Counted from the stretch's first letter, positions 18,405-28,258 are shown. The stretch: 64,000 nt of DNA from Sulfitobacter noctilucae (GCF_000622365.1 NZ_JASC01000003.1:186001-250000), one strand, 5' to 3'. Made by a program: numbers and translations. The notes: a model not told the origin generated them from the sequence alone.

Positions 18405-19169
18405 TCAGGCGTCGAGATATGCGCGCAGGGTTGCCTCGAAGGCCCGGGGGTTTTCCGCGTGGAGCCAATGACCGGTGTCCGGAATTTTCGCGAATCGGGC
18501 CTTCGGGAAAAGGGACTTGATCAAGGGGCGGTGTTCGGCGCGGACGTAATCGGAGTTGCCACCTGATAGGAACAGAGTGGGGCCGTCGAAAGGGCCAGTG
18601 AGGTCTTTGGGCCAGCCCATGATCTGAGGCATTTGGTCTTCGAGTGCATCTAGGTTGAGCCGCCAGGATTTGTTTGGCACGTCAAGGGATTGGGTGAAGA
18701 AGCTTTGCAGTGCAGGCTCGACGCCTGCGGCACCCAGTTGGTCAAGCGCGTCGGACCGGCGGGTGAGGCCCGCCAGATCCACCGTGCGCATGGCGTCGAT
18801 CATGGGTTGCTGGCTATGGGTATAGGCGGTCGGGGCAATGTCGGCGACGATCAGTTTGCGGATCAGATGCGGTTGGGTGAGCGCCAATGCCATCGCCGCT
18901 TTGCCGCCCATCGAGTGACCGCACAGGTCAGCCGGACTGCCGGTTTCGATGATCAGCTCGGCGAGGTCTGCGGCCATGTCGGCATAACTGTGCGATGTTT
19001 CGCGCGGGCTGGTGCCGTGGTTGCGCATGTCCGGGGTGATCACGCGCCGGCTGTCCGAGAGGCGTTTGGCGATGACCCCCCAGTTGCGGCCCGAGCCGAA
19101 AAGGCCGTGAGCGATGATCAGGTCGGGTGTGCCGGGGCGGGCTTCCCCATGTTCGGAATAGCTGAGCAT
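18405..19169 (-). CDS. Alpha/beta hydrolase, YbfF-like esterase
   Basis: A 254-residue serine hydrolase. The oxyanion region is IIAHGLFGSGRNWG, the nucleophile elbow GHSMGGKAA (Ser at about 96), the acidic region FLSGGNSDYV and the catalytic His is in DTGHWLHAENP. It resembles the acyl-CoA or short-chain ester hydrolase YbfF of E. coli; the substrate cannot be read. A palindromic repeat begins a few bases after its stop. The start ATG at 19169 has no clear ribosome binding site, but the family N terminus fits. Confidence 0.85.
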   Translation of the reverse strand: MLSYSEHGEARPGTPDLIIAHGLFGSGRNWGVIAKRLSDSRRVITPDMRNHGTSPRETSHSYADMAADLAELIIETGSPADLCGHSMGGKAAMALALTQPHLIRKLIVADIAPTAYTHSQQPMIDAMRTVDLAGLTRRSDALDQLGAAGVEPALQSFFTQSLDVPNKSWRLNLDALEDQMPQIMGWPKDLTGPFDGPTLFLSGGNSDYVRAEHRPLIKSLFPKARFAKIPDTGHWLHAENPRAFEATLRAYLDA

Positions 19170-19222
19170 ATGTCAGAGGTAGCGGGATTGCGGCGACAGC
19201 ACCAGTGCGATTAGAAGGTGCC

Positions 19223-19597
19223 ATGAACGAAGCCAAGGATATCGCCCGTAAGGTGGCGCAGGTTCAGGACCTGTTGACCGAGAAGTTCCGGGTCAAGCAA
19301 TTGCCTTTGCCCAAGATGGTCGCGCGTGTGGGCCGCCGTCTGCCGCGCGGCATGCAGGCGCGGGCCGCTGTGCTGAGCGATGCAGAACGTCTGGCAGGCC
19401 ATCCCAAACTGGCGCGGCAGCTTGACCAGCGGTCGGTGGGCCAAGCGCACACTGAATTGGTCGCCTATTTACAGGGCATCGACGTTGCAGATCGCCGCAA
19501 GGGTCAAATACTGGGCGTGGCAGGTGTGATCGTTTTCAATTTGCTGATTATCGTGGTTGCCTTTGTGGCCTGGCTCTGGTGGCGCGGCTATCTTTAG
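19223..19597 (+). CDS. Conserved-looking membrane-tethered protein, function unknown
   Basis: A 124-residue protein with a soluble N-terminal part rich in Arg, Lys and Ala and one hydrophobic C-terminal helix (residues about 100-121, ILGVAGVIVFNLLIIVVAF), so it is probably a tail-anchored inner-membrane protein. The ATG at 19223 follows AGAAGG; an alternative at 19205 lacks one. It is divergent from the esterase and convergent with the cupin gene. I recognise no family. Confidence 0.65.
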   Translation: MNEAKDIARKVAQVQDLLTEKFRVKQLPLPKMVARVGRRLPRGMQARAAVLSDAERLAGHPKLARQLDQRSVGQAHTELVAYLQGIDVADRRKGQILGVAGVIVFNLLIIVVAFVAWLWWRGYL

Positions 19598-19600
19598 GTT

Positions 19601-19996
19601 TCAGGCGTTGTAATCGTCCTCACTGACGGGTTCGAGCCAGTCGGCGGCGGACCCATCTACCTGTTCTTGCAGCGCGATATGCGTCATGGCGGTGTCCGGC
19701 GCGGCACCGTGCCAGTGTTTTTCTCCGGGCTCGAACCAGATGACATCGCCAGGGGTGATGCGCTGGACCGGCTCGCCCTGTTTTTGGGCAAGCCCCGCGC
19801 CTGCGGTCACAATGAGGGTCTGGCCCAAGGGGTGCGTGTGCCAGTTGGTGCGCGCGCCTGGCTCGAAAGTGACAGCGATGGCATTGAGCCGCGCCGGTGC
19901 AGGGGCAGAGATCAGCGGGTCCATACGCACAGTGCCTGTAAAGTAATCTGCGTTTGGTGTGTTCGAGGGCCGGGAGCCTGCGCGGTGAATGATCAC
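19601..19996 (-). CDS. Cupin-domain protein
   Basis: A 131-residue single-domain cupin. The metal-binding motif 1 is TNWHTHPLGQTLIVTAG, and motif 2 is PGDVIWFEPGEKHWHG. Family members of this kind often sit next to carboxymuconolactone decarboxylase-like or dehydrogenase genes; here the neighbour is an SDR on the opposite strand. I chose GTG 19996 because AAGGAA lies seven bases upstream; the frame is open to an ATG at 20095, which would add an atypical Arg-rich stretch. Substrate unknown. Confidence 0.78.
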   Translation of the reverse strand: MIIHRAGSRPSNTPNADYFTGTVRMDPLISAPAPARLNAIAVTFEPGARTNWHTHPLGQTLIVTAGAGLAQKQGEPVQRITPGDVIWFEPGEKHWHGAAPDTAMTHIALQEQVDGSAADWLEPVSEDDYNA

Positions 19997-20098
19997 GGGG
20001 TGTTTCCTTTGACGGGCTGCTCTGTCAGAGCCAGACAGGTTTGGTATTCGGGGCGATGTGCCCCTACAGTAGACTGTGGACACAAGAAGGGACAACCT

Positions 20099-20875
20099 AT
20101 GAGCACGACAGCTTTAATCACCGGGGCCTCTTCGGGCATTGGCGCGGCATTTGCACGGTATCATGCGGCGCAGGGCGGTGATTTGATCATCACGGCGCGG
20201 CGCGAGGAAGCGTTGCGGGCTTTGAAACAGGAGTTGGAGGGCGCACATGGCGTTACCGTCCATGTTTTTGCTCTGGATCTGGGCGAACCGGGCGGTGCCG
20301 AGGCGCTGTATGATCAGGTCAAAGCAGCCGGGGTGCAGGTGGATATTCTGATCAACAATGCCGGTTTTGGCGGGCAGGGCAAACATGTGGATCGCCCGCT
20401 GGAGGATGAGATGGCTATGATCGACCTGAATGTTAAAGCGCTTGTGGCCCTGACGCACCGGGTGGCACGCGACATGGTGGCACAGGGAGGCGGCAAGATT
20501 TTGCACGTCGGGTCTACTGCGGGGTTCATGCCGGGTCCGTATCAGGCTGTCTATTTTGCAACGAAAGCCTTTGTGCAGAGCTTTTCTCAGGCGCTGGATC
20601 AGGAGCTGCGCGCCAAGGGGGTGACATCGACCGTGCTGGCGCCGGGTTATGTGAAAACGGGGTTTGCGGATCGTGCTGATCTGGGCGGCACAAAGCTGGT
20701 GGCCGGGGGCGGCAAAAGCCCCGAAAGTGTGGCCAAGCACGGCTATGATGCGATGATGCGTGGCGATCTGGTGACGGTGAATGAGCGGGGATTGGGGTTC
20801 TTGACCAACTGGATCATTCCGCTGCTGCCGCGCCGAAGGGTGTTGAAAATGATCCGGGATATGCAGGTGAAGTGA
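20099..20875 (+). CDS. Short-chain dehydrogenase/reductase
   Basis: A 258-residue SDR with the cofactor motif TGASSGIGAAFARYHA at about residue 8, the NNAGFG motif, the catalytic Ser in LHVGSTAGF and the YFATK catalytic Tyr-Lys pair. The arginines after the glycine motif (TARREEALRAL) favour NADP(H). The C terminus ends with a basic hydrophobic tail, as in the DltE/YqjQ subgroup. The ATG follows AGAAGGGA by eight bases. Substrate is not predictable. Confidence 0.87.
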   Translation: MSTTALITGASSGIGAAFARYHAAQGGDLIITARREEALRALKQELEGAHGVTVHVFALDLGEPGGAEALYDQVKAAGVQVDILINNAGFGGQGKHVDRPLEDEMAMIDLNVKALVALTHRVARDMVAQGGGKILHVGSTAGFMPGPYQAVYFATKAFVQSFSQALDQELRAKGVTSTVLAPGYVKTGFADRADLGGTKLVAGGGKSPESVAKHGYDAMMRGDLVTVNERGLGFLTNWIIPLLPRRRVLKMIRDMQVK

Positions 20876-21060
20876 GGGCTAAGCGGCTGGGTTCTTGGCG
20901 CGGTGACGTTGGTGTGGGCACCGCCCCTGCATCGAGGCCGAAAATCACGGCATCGTTAACTCTTCATCAATGCACGACCGGATAGGTATGTGATTTAGCG
21001 TTGTTCGCGGGGAGCTTTCGTTTATCAAGGCCCTCAACAACGACAAAAAAAAGCAGGCAC

Positions 21061-22110
21061 ATGGCTGAAAATCTGAAAAAATCCGCGTCTGAAGACGCAC
21101 CAATCGACGCGCGCCAGTGGGTCAAGGTTCTGTCAAAGTATCGGGAGCCGGACACATTGCGCAGTTCGTTCGAACTGGCGCTGACGGTGGGGCCCTTCGT
21201 AATCCTTTGGGCGCTGGCGTGGTGGTCGCTGTCGATCAGTCCTTGGCTGACCTTGGTAATTTCGCTCTGCAATGCCGCATTTATTCTGCGCCTTTTTGCG
21301 ATCCAGCATGATTGCGGGCATTCCGCATTCTACAAGAACCGCCTGATGAGCGACTGGCTCGGCCGGGCGCTTGGGGTCGTCACGCTAACGCCCTATGACG
21401 TGTGGCGGCGTACCCATTCCATTCACCACAGCACCTCGGGCAATCTGGGGCGGCGTGGGATTGGCGATGTGCATACGCTGACGGTGGCCGAGTATCAGAG
21501 CTTGTCGCCGTTCAAACAGTTGATCTACCGTCTATACCGGCATCCTGTAGTCCTGTTCGGTTTAGGGCCGGGGTATCTGTTTTTCCTGCAAAACCGCGTA
21601 CCCTTGGGCCTTATGGCGCAGGCACGGTATTGGGTGAGTGCAATGGGGACCAATCTGGCAACATTGGCAGTGCTTTTGATCATCCTGTATTTCGGTGGGA
21701 TCATGCCAATCCTGCTGATCTTCTTGCCCTCAACACTTTTGGCGGCCACGGCCGGGGTCTGGCTGTTTTATGTGCAGCACCAGTTCGAAACGACCCATTG
21801 GGAAGACGAAGCGGAATGGGATTTGCACGATTCCGCGCTGCATGGATCATCGCATTACGTGTTGCCGTCCGTGCTTCAATGGCTGAGCGCGAACATCGGG
21901 ATCCATCATGTGCATCACTTGTATAGCCGCATCCCGTTCTACCGTCTGCCTGAAGTGTTGCGCGATCATGCGGTGCTGGCGGATGGCAACCGGATGACGA
22001 TGCGCGAGAGTTTTGCCAATGCGCGTCTCCACCTATGGGATGAACACTCCAAGAGGTTGCTGTCGTTTTCGCAAGCGCGTCGTGCATGGCAGGCGCGACA
22101 GGCGGTCTGA
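21061..22110 (+). CDS. Fatty acid desaturase
   Basis: A 349-residue membrane di-iron desaturase. The three histidine boxes are present: HDCGHSAF, RTHSIHHSTSG and IHHVHHLYSRIP, with four hydrophobic segments between. Such enzymes introduce double bases into acyl chains of membrane lipids with electrons from ferredoxin or a flavoprotein; the double-bond position cannot be predicted. I chose ATG 21061, preceded by AGCAGG, over a TTG at 21001. A strong bidirectional terminator follows, separating it from glyA. Confidence 0.9.
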   Translation: MAENLKKSASEDAPIDARQWVKVLSKYREPDTLRSSFELALTVGPFVILWALAWWSLSISPWLTLVISLCNAAFILRLFAIQHDCGHSAFYKNRLMSDWLGRALGVVTLTPYDVWRRTHSIHHSTSGNLGRRGIGDVHTLTVAEYQSLSPFKQLIYRLYRHPVVLFGLGPGYLFFLQNRVPLGLMAQARYWVSAMGTNLATLAVLLIILYFGGIMPILLIFLPSTLLAATAGVWLFYVQHQFETTHWEDEAEWDLHDSALHGSSHYVLPSVLQWLSANIGIHHVHHLYSRIPFYRLPEVLRDHAVLADGNRMTMRESFANARLHLWDEHSKRLLSFSQARRAWQARQAV

Positions 22111-22152
22111 CTTTGGCGGCACTGTTTGCCCGCCTGAAATGAGCGAAATAGA

Positions 22153-22183
22153 AAAGGCCCCGTGCATCACTGCCGGGGCCTTT
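22153..22183. terminator. Bidirectional terminator between desaturase and glyA
   Basis: AAAGGCCCCG (22153-22162) pairs with CGGGGCCTTT (22174-22183), loop of 11. A/T runs flank both sides, so it can serve both convergent genes. Confidence 0.85.
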
Positions 22184-22208
22184 GTCGTTTGATAGGTGCG
22201 AATACCGA

Positions 22209-23501
22209 TTAAAGGTTCGGATACATCGGGAAGCGGGCGCACATGGCCTCGACTTCGGCTTTGACCTTGGCTTCGACGGCGGCGTTGCCCTCTTCGCCAT
22301 TGGCGGCCAGACCGTCGACCACTTCGATGATCCAATCGGCAATCTGGCGGAACTCGTCCTCGCCAAAGCCGCGGGTGGTGCCCGCAGGAGAGCCAAGGCG
22401 GATGCCGGAGGTGACCATCGGCTTTTCAGGATCAAACGGCACTCCGTTCTTGTTACAGGTGATATGCGCGCGTCCCAGAGCTTTCTCTGTAGCGTTGCCC
22501 TTTACGCCTTTGGGGCGCAGATCGACCAGTAGTACATGGGTATCGGTACCGTGGGTGACAGTATCCAAACCGCCTTTGATCAACTGATCGCTCAGTGCCT
22601 GCGCATTTTTGATCACCTGGCTAATGTAGGTCTTGAACTCGGGGCGCAGTGCCTCGCCAAAGGCGACGGCTTTGGCCGCGATCACATGCATCAACGGGCC
22701 ACCCTGAATGCCGGGGAAGATGGCGGAATTGAACTTTTTCGCCAGTGCTTCATCGTTGGTCAGGATCATGCCACCCCGCGGGCCGCGCAGGGTTTTGTGC
22801 GTGGTGGTGGTGGCCACATGCACATGCGGGAAGGGGTCGGGATACTGGCCCGCCGCGATCAGACCTGCGAAATGTGCCACGTCCGCCAGAAGATAGGCAC
22901 CAACTGAATCGGCAATCTCGCGCATTTTGGCAAAATCGATCTGACGCGGAATGGCCGAACCGCCCGCGATGATCATCTTGGGCTGGTGTTCCGTGGCAAG
23001 GCGCTGAACCTCGTCGTAGTCCAGCAGGTTGTCTTCCTTGCGCACACCATACTGTACGGCATTGAACCATTTGCCCGACTGGTTGGGCCGTGCGCCATGG
23101 GTCAGGTGACCGCCAGCGTCCAAAGACATGCCAAGGATCGTATCACCCGGCTGCAACAAGGCCTGAAACACGCCTTGGTTGGCCTGCGAGCCGGAGTTCG
23201 GCTGGACGTTTGCATAGGCGCAGCCAAACAGCTTGCAGGCGCGTTCGACGGCCAGATCTTCGGCCACATCGACCCATTCGCATCCGCCATAATAGCGCCG
23301 GCCCGAATAGCCTTCGGCGTATTTGTTTGTCATCACCGAGCCTTGTGCTTCGAGCACGGCAGCAGAGACGATGTTTTCCGAAGCGATCAATTCGATTTCG
23401 TTGCGCTGGCGGCCCAGTTCTCCGGTGATGGCGGCCATCAGGTCGGGATCGGTGTCGGCCAGCGACGAGGTGAAGAAGTCCTTCATGGGCAGATCTTTCA
23501 T
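22209..23501 (-). CDS. glyA: Serine hydroxymethyltransferase
   Basis: Pyridoxal-phosphate enzyme that interconverts serine and glycine while loading tetrahydrofolate with a one-carbon unit. The 430-residue form starting [10 protein letters not shown] carries [11 protein letters not shown] near the N terminus, GGHLTHG, the [12 protein letters not shown] block and the PLP lysine motif [14 protein letters not shown]. Length is normal. I chose ATG 23501, preceded by AAAAGGA; an ATG at 23486 is possible, and the longer open frame to 23705 is not typical. It is divergent from nadK. Confidence 0.96.
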   Translation of the reverse strand: MKDLPMKDFFTSSLADTDPDLMAAITGELGRQRNEIELIASENIVSAAVLEAQGSVMTNKYAEGYSGRRYYGGCEWVDVAEDLAVERACKLFGCAYANVQPNSGSQANQGVFQALLQPGDTILGMSLDAGGHLTHGARPNQSGKWFNAVQYGVRKEDNLLDYDEVQRLATEHQPKMIIAGGSAIPRQIDFAKMREIADSVGAYLLADVAHFAGLIAAGQYPDPFPHVHVATTTTHKTLRGPRGGMILTNDEALAKKFNSAIFPGIQGGPLMHVIAAKAVAFGEALRPEFKTYISQVIKNAQALSDQLIKGGLDTVTHGTDTHVLLVDLRPKGVKGNATEKALGRAHITCNKNGVPFDPEKPMVTSGIRLGSPAGTTRGFGEDEFRQIADWIIEVVDGLAANGEEGNAAVEAKVKAEVEAMCARFPMYPNL

Positions 23502-23667
23502 GGTGCGGTCCTTTTCAGTATCACTTTTACCCGGTTTCGTATCGGAAACCGTACTTATCGGGAAGGCGTGAAAGCGACGCAGAGTAAGAATACTGCGGCG
23601 GCGCTGGCAGGATCGGGTGGAATGTGGTTGTCTGCGTGGAACTTGGCGACCATCGGAAACAAATGTC

Positions 23668-24429
23668 ATGACCCTGAAAATCGCCTTTGCGGCCAGCCCT
23701 GCCACCGTTGCCCAAACTGCGCGGGCGGCTTTGATCGGACGTTATGGTGATGTGCCACCTGCGGAGGCGGATGTGATTGTGGCGCTGGGCGGCGATGGTT
23801 TCATGCTGGAAACGCTGCATGACACTCAAAAACTCGCGGCACCGGTCTATGGTATGAACCGGGGGACCATCGGTTTTTTGATGAATGTCTACAGCGAAAC
23901 CGATCTTGTGCACCGGCTGGAGCAGGCCGAGCGCGAAGTGATCAACCCGCTGGCGATGAAGGCCACCCATATGGATGGTTCGGTGTCAGAGGCCTTGGCA
24001 ATCAATGAGGTGGCGCTGTTGCGTGAAGGGCCGCAGGCGGCAAAGCTGCAAATCCGCATCGACGGACGGCTGCGGTTGGAAGAACTGGTATGTGACGGCG
24101 CGCTTGTCGCGACACCTGCGGGATCGACAGCCTATAACTATTCCGCTCACGGTCCGATCCTGCCGATCGGGGCGGATGTGCTCGCGCTGACAGCGATGTC
24201 GGCGTTCCGGCCCCGGCGTTGGCGTGGGGCGCTTTTGCCCAAGGGTGCGGTGGTGCAGTTTGACGTTTTGGAGCCGGAGAAGCGCCCCGTGATGGCAGAT
24301 GCCGATGGCACGTCGCACCGCGATGTGGTCACGGTCCAGATACGGTCAGAGCCGTCTATCAAACATGAGATCCTTTTTGACCCCGGGCACGGGTTGGAAG
24401 AGCGTCTGATCTCGGAACAATTTACCTGA
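23668..24429 (+). CDS. nadK: NAD kinase
   Basis: Phosphorylates NAD to NADP with ATP or polyphosphate. The 253-residue protein has the GGDGFML motif at about residue 37, NEVALLR, and the [18 protein letters not shown] diacylglycerol-kinase-like block. It is a compact alphaproteobacterial form. The ATG at 23668 has only a weak GGAAAC ribosome site; the frame extends to 23617 but the upstream residues do not look native. Divergent from glyA. Confidence 0.94.
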   Translation: MTLKIAFAASPATVAQTARAALIGRYGDVPPAEADVIVALGGDGFMLETLHDTQKLAAPVYGMNRGTIGFLMNVYSETDLVHRLEQAEREVINPLAMKATHMDGSVSEALAINEVALLREGPQAAKLQIRIDGRLRLEELVCDGALVATPAGSTAYNYSAHGPILPIGADVLALTAMSAFRPRRWRGALLPKGAVVQFDVLEPEKRPVMADADGTSHRDVVTVQIRSEPSIKHEILFDPGHGLEERLISEQFT

Positions 24430-24551
24430 AGCACCTGCACTGCGACCCTCGTTAAGTTGTCGCGGCTATCAATAGCACAGTGTGGGTAAGTCCGCCAAAA
24501 ATCCGGTTAAGCGGTTCATCACCCGAGTTTCAAATAACTAGCAGGTCCGAT

Positions 24552-24577
24552 GGAACCATCCACGATGGGCCTGCGTT
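24552..24577 (+). promoter_or_regulatory. EcfG-like general stress promoter before csbD
   Basis: GGAAC (24552-24556), then 17 bases, then CGTT (24574-24577). This fits the alphaproteobacterial general stress sigma factor consensus GGAAC-N16/17-CGTT. It lies 64 bp before the start of a CsbD-type stress gene, a usual target of that regulon. Confidence 0.55.
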
Positions 24578-24640
24578 TGTACTGCAAGAAGGCGATGAGA
24601 AAGATCATCGTAAATTTGAAGCAGTATCAAGGAGATGACC

Positions 24641-24838
24641 ATGAACTGGGATGAAGTAAAAGGCAACTGGAAGCAGATGACTGGCTCAGTAAAAGCGAAA
24701 TGGGGCGAGTTGACCAATGATGAAATCACAGAAGCCGATGGTGACCGCGAAGTGCTGGTCGGCAAAATCCAAGAGCGTTACGGTATCGCCAAGGATGAGG
24801 CGGAACGCCAGGTGGATGACTTCATGGCAAGCCGTTAA
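24641..24838 (+). CDS. CsbD family stress protein
   Basis: A 65-residue helical, hydrophilic protein, MNWDEVKGNWKQMTGSVKAK at the start and AERQVDDFMASR at the end. CsbD belongs to the sigma-B general stress regulon in Bacillus, and relatives accumulate under stress in many bacteria; molecular function is unknown. I chose the second ATG (24641), because AAGGAG (24629-24634) directly abuts the first. The EcfG-like promoter and a strong terminator make it a single-gene unit. Confidence 0.93.
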   Translation: MNWDEVKGNWKQMTGSVKAKWGELTNDEITEADGDREVLVGKIQERYGIAKDEAERQVDDFMASR

Positions 24839-24860
24839 ACGAACGGAAAACGAGATAATT

Positions 24861-24895
24861 AAGCGGCTCCCTTTCGGGGGCCGCTTTCTTTTTGC
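24861..24895 (+). terminator. Intrinsic terminator of csbD
   Basis: AAGCGGCTCCC pairs with GGGGGCCGCTT (one G-U pair) around TTTC, followed by TCTTTTTG. It also ends at the stop of the convergent cyclase gene. Confidence 0.85.
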
Positions 24896-26128
24896 CTAGT
24901 CCAGTGTAAATAATTCCTGACGGTCGCTTACGCCGCGTAGGCGGTATTGACCGAGCGACACCAGATCGGGGCGTTCTTTCAAAAGCGATTGGGCAACTGC
25001 GGAGGAGATGATGATGCTTTGGTCTAGGGCGGAGGTCATGCCCAGAATACGAGCGGTTGTATTGACCGCTGGACCAATCACAGTGAAATCCAGCCGCGTC
25101 TTACCGCCGATATTACCATAGAGCACATCACCCGCATGCAGGGCGAGTGTGAAGCCGGTTGTGGCAAGCCCCTCTTTGCTGCGCCTTGCGTTCGCGGCAT
25201 CAAATGCTCCTCGCAGTTCGACCGCGGATTGAACGGCCACACCGCGGGCATCGGGGATGCCGGTCATGTCAAAGATGGCAAGCATGCCGTCGCCCATGAA
25301 CTTGAGAACATTGCCGCCATTGCGTTCGACCGTTTCGACGGCTTCGGCGAAATAGTCGTTCAGCAATTCGATGATCGCTTCGCCCGGCAGGGTTTCGGAC
25401 AATTTCGTGAAGCCTTGCAGGTCAAAATACCAGATCACCGCCGGGATTGTTTCGGACGACCCTCGTGTGATGGCGCCCGACAGCACACGGCGGCTTGCAT
25501 CGCGACCCATGTAGGCGGCGGTGATATCTTCGGCCATCAAGCGATTGCCGCCGCATTTCAGTGTAAGGGACAAGGGCGGCAGCAACTGGCGCAATGCATC
25601 AAGATGTGCATCGGAAAAGCCACCGGGCGCATCGCTGGCCATTGAAATGATCATCCCTTCCTCGCCCGCGAAGGACGTGACGGTGCTTGGATCAGAGTTC
25701 AGAAAGGACCGTTTTACCGCAAAATAATCCGTGCTGCCGTTGTCGCGCAGATTGTCATAAATCGGAAAGCTCAGCGCCGGATCAGGATCGGTCAGACGTT
25801 GGCGCAATTCGGGGATCGGGTGGGTCATCAGATAATACAGCGGGCTTTGCAGCCATTCTTCAGCGGCCTGATCTGAGCGTTGGTAATCAAAGCGTTCGCT
25901 GTCGGTGTCGCGGTGCCAACGAAAGGCAACCGACCCGATTTCAGGGTGATGGGCGCGCACCGTCAGGTTTACCCTTTGCAGGGGTATGCCGATGGTGACC
26001 AGCCGAATGCAACATTCCTCCAGCCAAATCTCAACGGGTGTATTCGACAGACCCTGCTGGATCAGCCACTCGGTCAGGTCCGCCAGCGCTGCGGTCATCT
26101 CGAAGCTGTCAGCAGTCGGCGCGGCCAT
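24896..26128 (-). CDS. Class III adenylate/guanylate cyclase, soluble
   Basis: A 410-residue protein without membrane segments. The N-terminal half (about 1-205) resembles a GAF-like sensor domain. The C-terminal half is a class III cyclase with the metal aspartates in YFDLQGFTK and FMGDGMLAIF, plus VIGPAVNTTARI with the transition-state Asn and Arg. The adenine-specifying Lys is present (LKFMGDGM), but the usual Asp/Thr before VN is replaced (IGPAVN), as in many alphaproteobacterial cyclases. cAMP is the likely product, but specificity is less clear than for the cyclase at 1071. Convergent with csbD. Confidence 0.88.
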   Translation of the reverse strand: MAAPTADSFEMTAALADLTEWLIQQGLSNTPVEIWLEECCIRLVTIGIPLQRVNLTVRAHHPEIGSVAFRWHRDTDSERFDYQRSDQAAEEWLQSPLYYLMTHPIPELRQRLTDPDPALSFPIYDNLRDNGSTDYFAVKRSFLNSDPSTVTSFAGEEGMIISMASDAPGGFSDAHLDALRQLLPPLSLTLKCGGNRLMAEDITAAYMGRDASRRVLSGAITRGSSETIPAVIWYFDLQGFTKLSETLPGEAIIELLNDYFAEAVETVERNGGNVLKFMGDGMLAIFDMTGIPDARGVAVQSAVELRGAFDAANARRSKEGLATTGFTLALHAGDVLYGNIGGKTRLDFTVIGPAVNTTARILGMTSALDQSIIISSAVAQSLLKERPDLVSLGQYRLRGVSDRQELFTLD

Positions 26129-26149
26129 TCCGTATGCCCCTTCAGTCAG

Positions 26150-28045
26150 TTAGCTTTCCTTGGCATAGCCGATTTCCTGCAAGGATGCCCTGATTTCGTT
26201 CAGGACTTCAGGATCGTCAATTGTGGCGGGCATCTTGAAGGTCTCGCCATCGGCGATCTTGACCATAGTGGCGCGCAAGATCTTGCCCGAGCGGGTTTTG
26301 GGCAGGCGGTCGACCACCAAGGCCAATTTGAACGCGGCCACCGGGCCGATCTGGTCGCGGATGCGGGCAACACATTCTTTTGTGATTTCTGAATGGTCAC
26401 GGTTCACGCCTTTGGTCAGACAGACAAAGCCCATCGGGGCTTGGCCCTTCAGGCCGTCCGCCACCCCGATCACCGCACATTCGGCGACGTCCGGGTGCCC
26501 TGCGAGGACTTCTTCCATTGCGCCGGTGGACAAGCGGTGGCCCGCGACATTGATCACATCATCAGTGCGGGCCATGATATATAGGTATCCGTCCTCGTCC
26601 ATCATGCCCGCATCGCCGGTCTCGTAATAGCCGGGAAAGGTGCTGAGGTAGGATTGCATAAAGCGGTCCGTGGCGTTCCAGAGCGTGGGCAGGGTGCCGG
26701 GGGGCAGGGGCAGTTTAATGGCAATTGAACCCAACTCGCCCGGTTTTTGCGGTTGACCGGTTTCATCAAGAATATGCACGTCATAGCCCGGCATCGGCAC
26801 CGTGGGTGATCCGATTTTGACCGGCAGCGCTTCAAGCCCCGCAGGGTTGCCCGCGATGGTCCAGCCGGTTTCGGTCTGCCACCAGTGGTCATAGACCGGC
26901 ACATCCAGAATTTCTTGGGCCCATTCGATCGTATCAGGGTCAGCGCGTTCACCGGCCAAATAAAGGGCGCGTAGATTGGACAGCTCGTATTTCTTGCGGA
27001 ATTCGCCCTTGGGGTCTTCGCGTTTCACGGCGCGGATGGCCGTTGGCGCGGTAAAGAAACTGCGCACATTATGCTCTTCGATCACGCGCCAGAAGGTGCC
27101 GGCATCGGGCGTGCCCACCGGCTTGCCTTCAAACAGCACCGTGGTGTTACCCGCGATCAGTGGCGCGTAGCAGATGTAGGAATGGCCCACGACCCAGCCC
27201 ACGTCGGACGCCGCCCAGAACACATCGCCCGGATCGCAATTGTAGATGTTCTTCATCGTCCAGTTCAGCGCGACCAGATGCCCGCCGGTGGCGCGGACCA
27301 CGCCTTTCGGCGCACCTGTGGTGCCGGAGGTATAGAGAATATAGGCCGGAAAATTGCCTTCGACGGGAATGCAGGCGGCCTTGAGACAGCCTTCCTGCGC
27401 TTCGAACCAATCCACATCCCGCCCGTCGATCATCTCGCAGCGGTGTTCCTCGCGCTGATAGATCAGGCAAAAGTCGGGTAGGTGGTTGGCCTGCTGCAAC
27501 GCGCCGTCGAGCAGGGGTTTGTATTCGACAATCCGGTTCGGCTCCAGCCCGCAAGAGGCGGCGATAATCGCTTTGGGGCGGCAATCATTGATGCGCACGG
27601 CAAGCTCATTGGCTGCAAAGCCACCAAAGACCACCGAATGAATGGCCCCCAAGCGCGCACAGGCCAGCATCGCCTCGATCGCCTGCGGGATCATCGGCAT
27701 ATAGATGATGACCGTATCGCCCTTTTCCACACCGCGCGTCGCCAGCGCTCCGGCGAGGTCTGCAACACGTTCCTGCAACTTTTTGTAGGTGATCTTTTCT
27801 TTTTTGCCGGTGATCGGGCTGTCATAGATGATGGCGATCTGATTGCCGCGCCCGCGTTCCACATGGCGGTCGACCGCATTGTAGCAGCCATTGACCATGC
27901 CATCCTCGTACCATTCATAGAGGTTGTCACCATGATCCGTCAGCGCCTTGGTGGGTTTGACCATCCAGTCAATCGCATCCGCCTGTTTGAGCCAGAAAGC
28001 CTCTGGATCCTTCTGCCAGTCGGCGTATGTTTCGCGATATCCCAT
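26150..28045 (-). CDS. prpE: Propionyl-CoA synthetase
   Basis: A 631-residue AMP-forming acyl-CoA synthetase of the acetate/propionate group. The ATP loop YTSGTTGAPKGVVR, the WQTETGW motif, the TGDAGMMDEDGY hinge region and the C-terminal catalytic lysine in RLPKTRSGKILRATM are present. Length and the N-terminal MGYRETYADWQKDPEAFW favour PrpE over Acs. It activates propionate for the methylmalonyl-CoA route. The ATG follows GGGGAGGA. An acetylatable lysine in the SGK motif suggests control by protein acylation, as known for the family. Confidence 0.92.
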   Translation of the reverse strand: MGYRETYADWQKDPEAFWLKQADAIDWMVKPTKALTDHGDNLYEWYEDGMVNGCYNAVDRHVERGRGNQIAIIYDSPITGKKEKITYKKLQERVADLAGALATRGVEKGDTVIIYMPMIPQAIEAMLACARLGAIHSVVFGGFAANELAVRINDCRPKAIIAASCGLEPNRIVEYKPLLDGALQQANHLPDFCLIYQREEHRCEMIDGRDVDWFEAQEGCLKAACIPVEGNFPAYILYTSGTTGAPKGVVRATGGHLVALNWTMKNIYNCDPGDVFWAASDVGWVVGHSYICYAPLIAGNTTVLFEGKPVGTPDAGTFWRVIEEHNVRSFFTAPTAIRAVKREDPKGEFRKKYELSNLRALYLAGERADPDTIEWAQEILDVPVYDHWWQTETGWTIAGNPAGLEALPVKIGSPTVPMPGYDVHILDETGQPQKPGELGSIAIKLPLPPGTLPTLWNATDRFMQSYLSTFPGYYETGDAGMMDEDGYLYIMARTDDVINVAGHRLSTGAMEEVLAGHPDVAECAVIGVADGLKGQAPMGFVCLTKGVNRDHSEITKECVARIRDQIGPVAAFKLALVVDRLPKTRSGKILRATMVKIADGETFKMPATIDDPEVLNEIRASLQEIGYAKES

Positions 28046-28258
28046 GGTCGTCCTCCCCTAATCTTTCTTCCTTCTTTGTTAGGCAGAGCAGGGCACCGGG
28101 GCAAGCCTGAGGCGCAGGCGGCAGGGCTGTTGTGCATAGAAGTTTGCAAGATATGGCCCGATTTAGTGCAGTTCTTGACCACATGGCAGCGAATGTTCTT
28201 TTCATGGTGCAAGAACATGCTAGATGGCACAACAACCTGTTTATTCGGAGTCTGTTTC

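Noticed and set aside
28143-28150. TTTGCAAG upstream of prpE as a RamB/ScfR-type operator
   Set aside because: Only one imperfect octamer; chance occurrence is likely.
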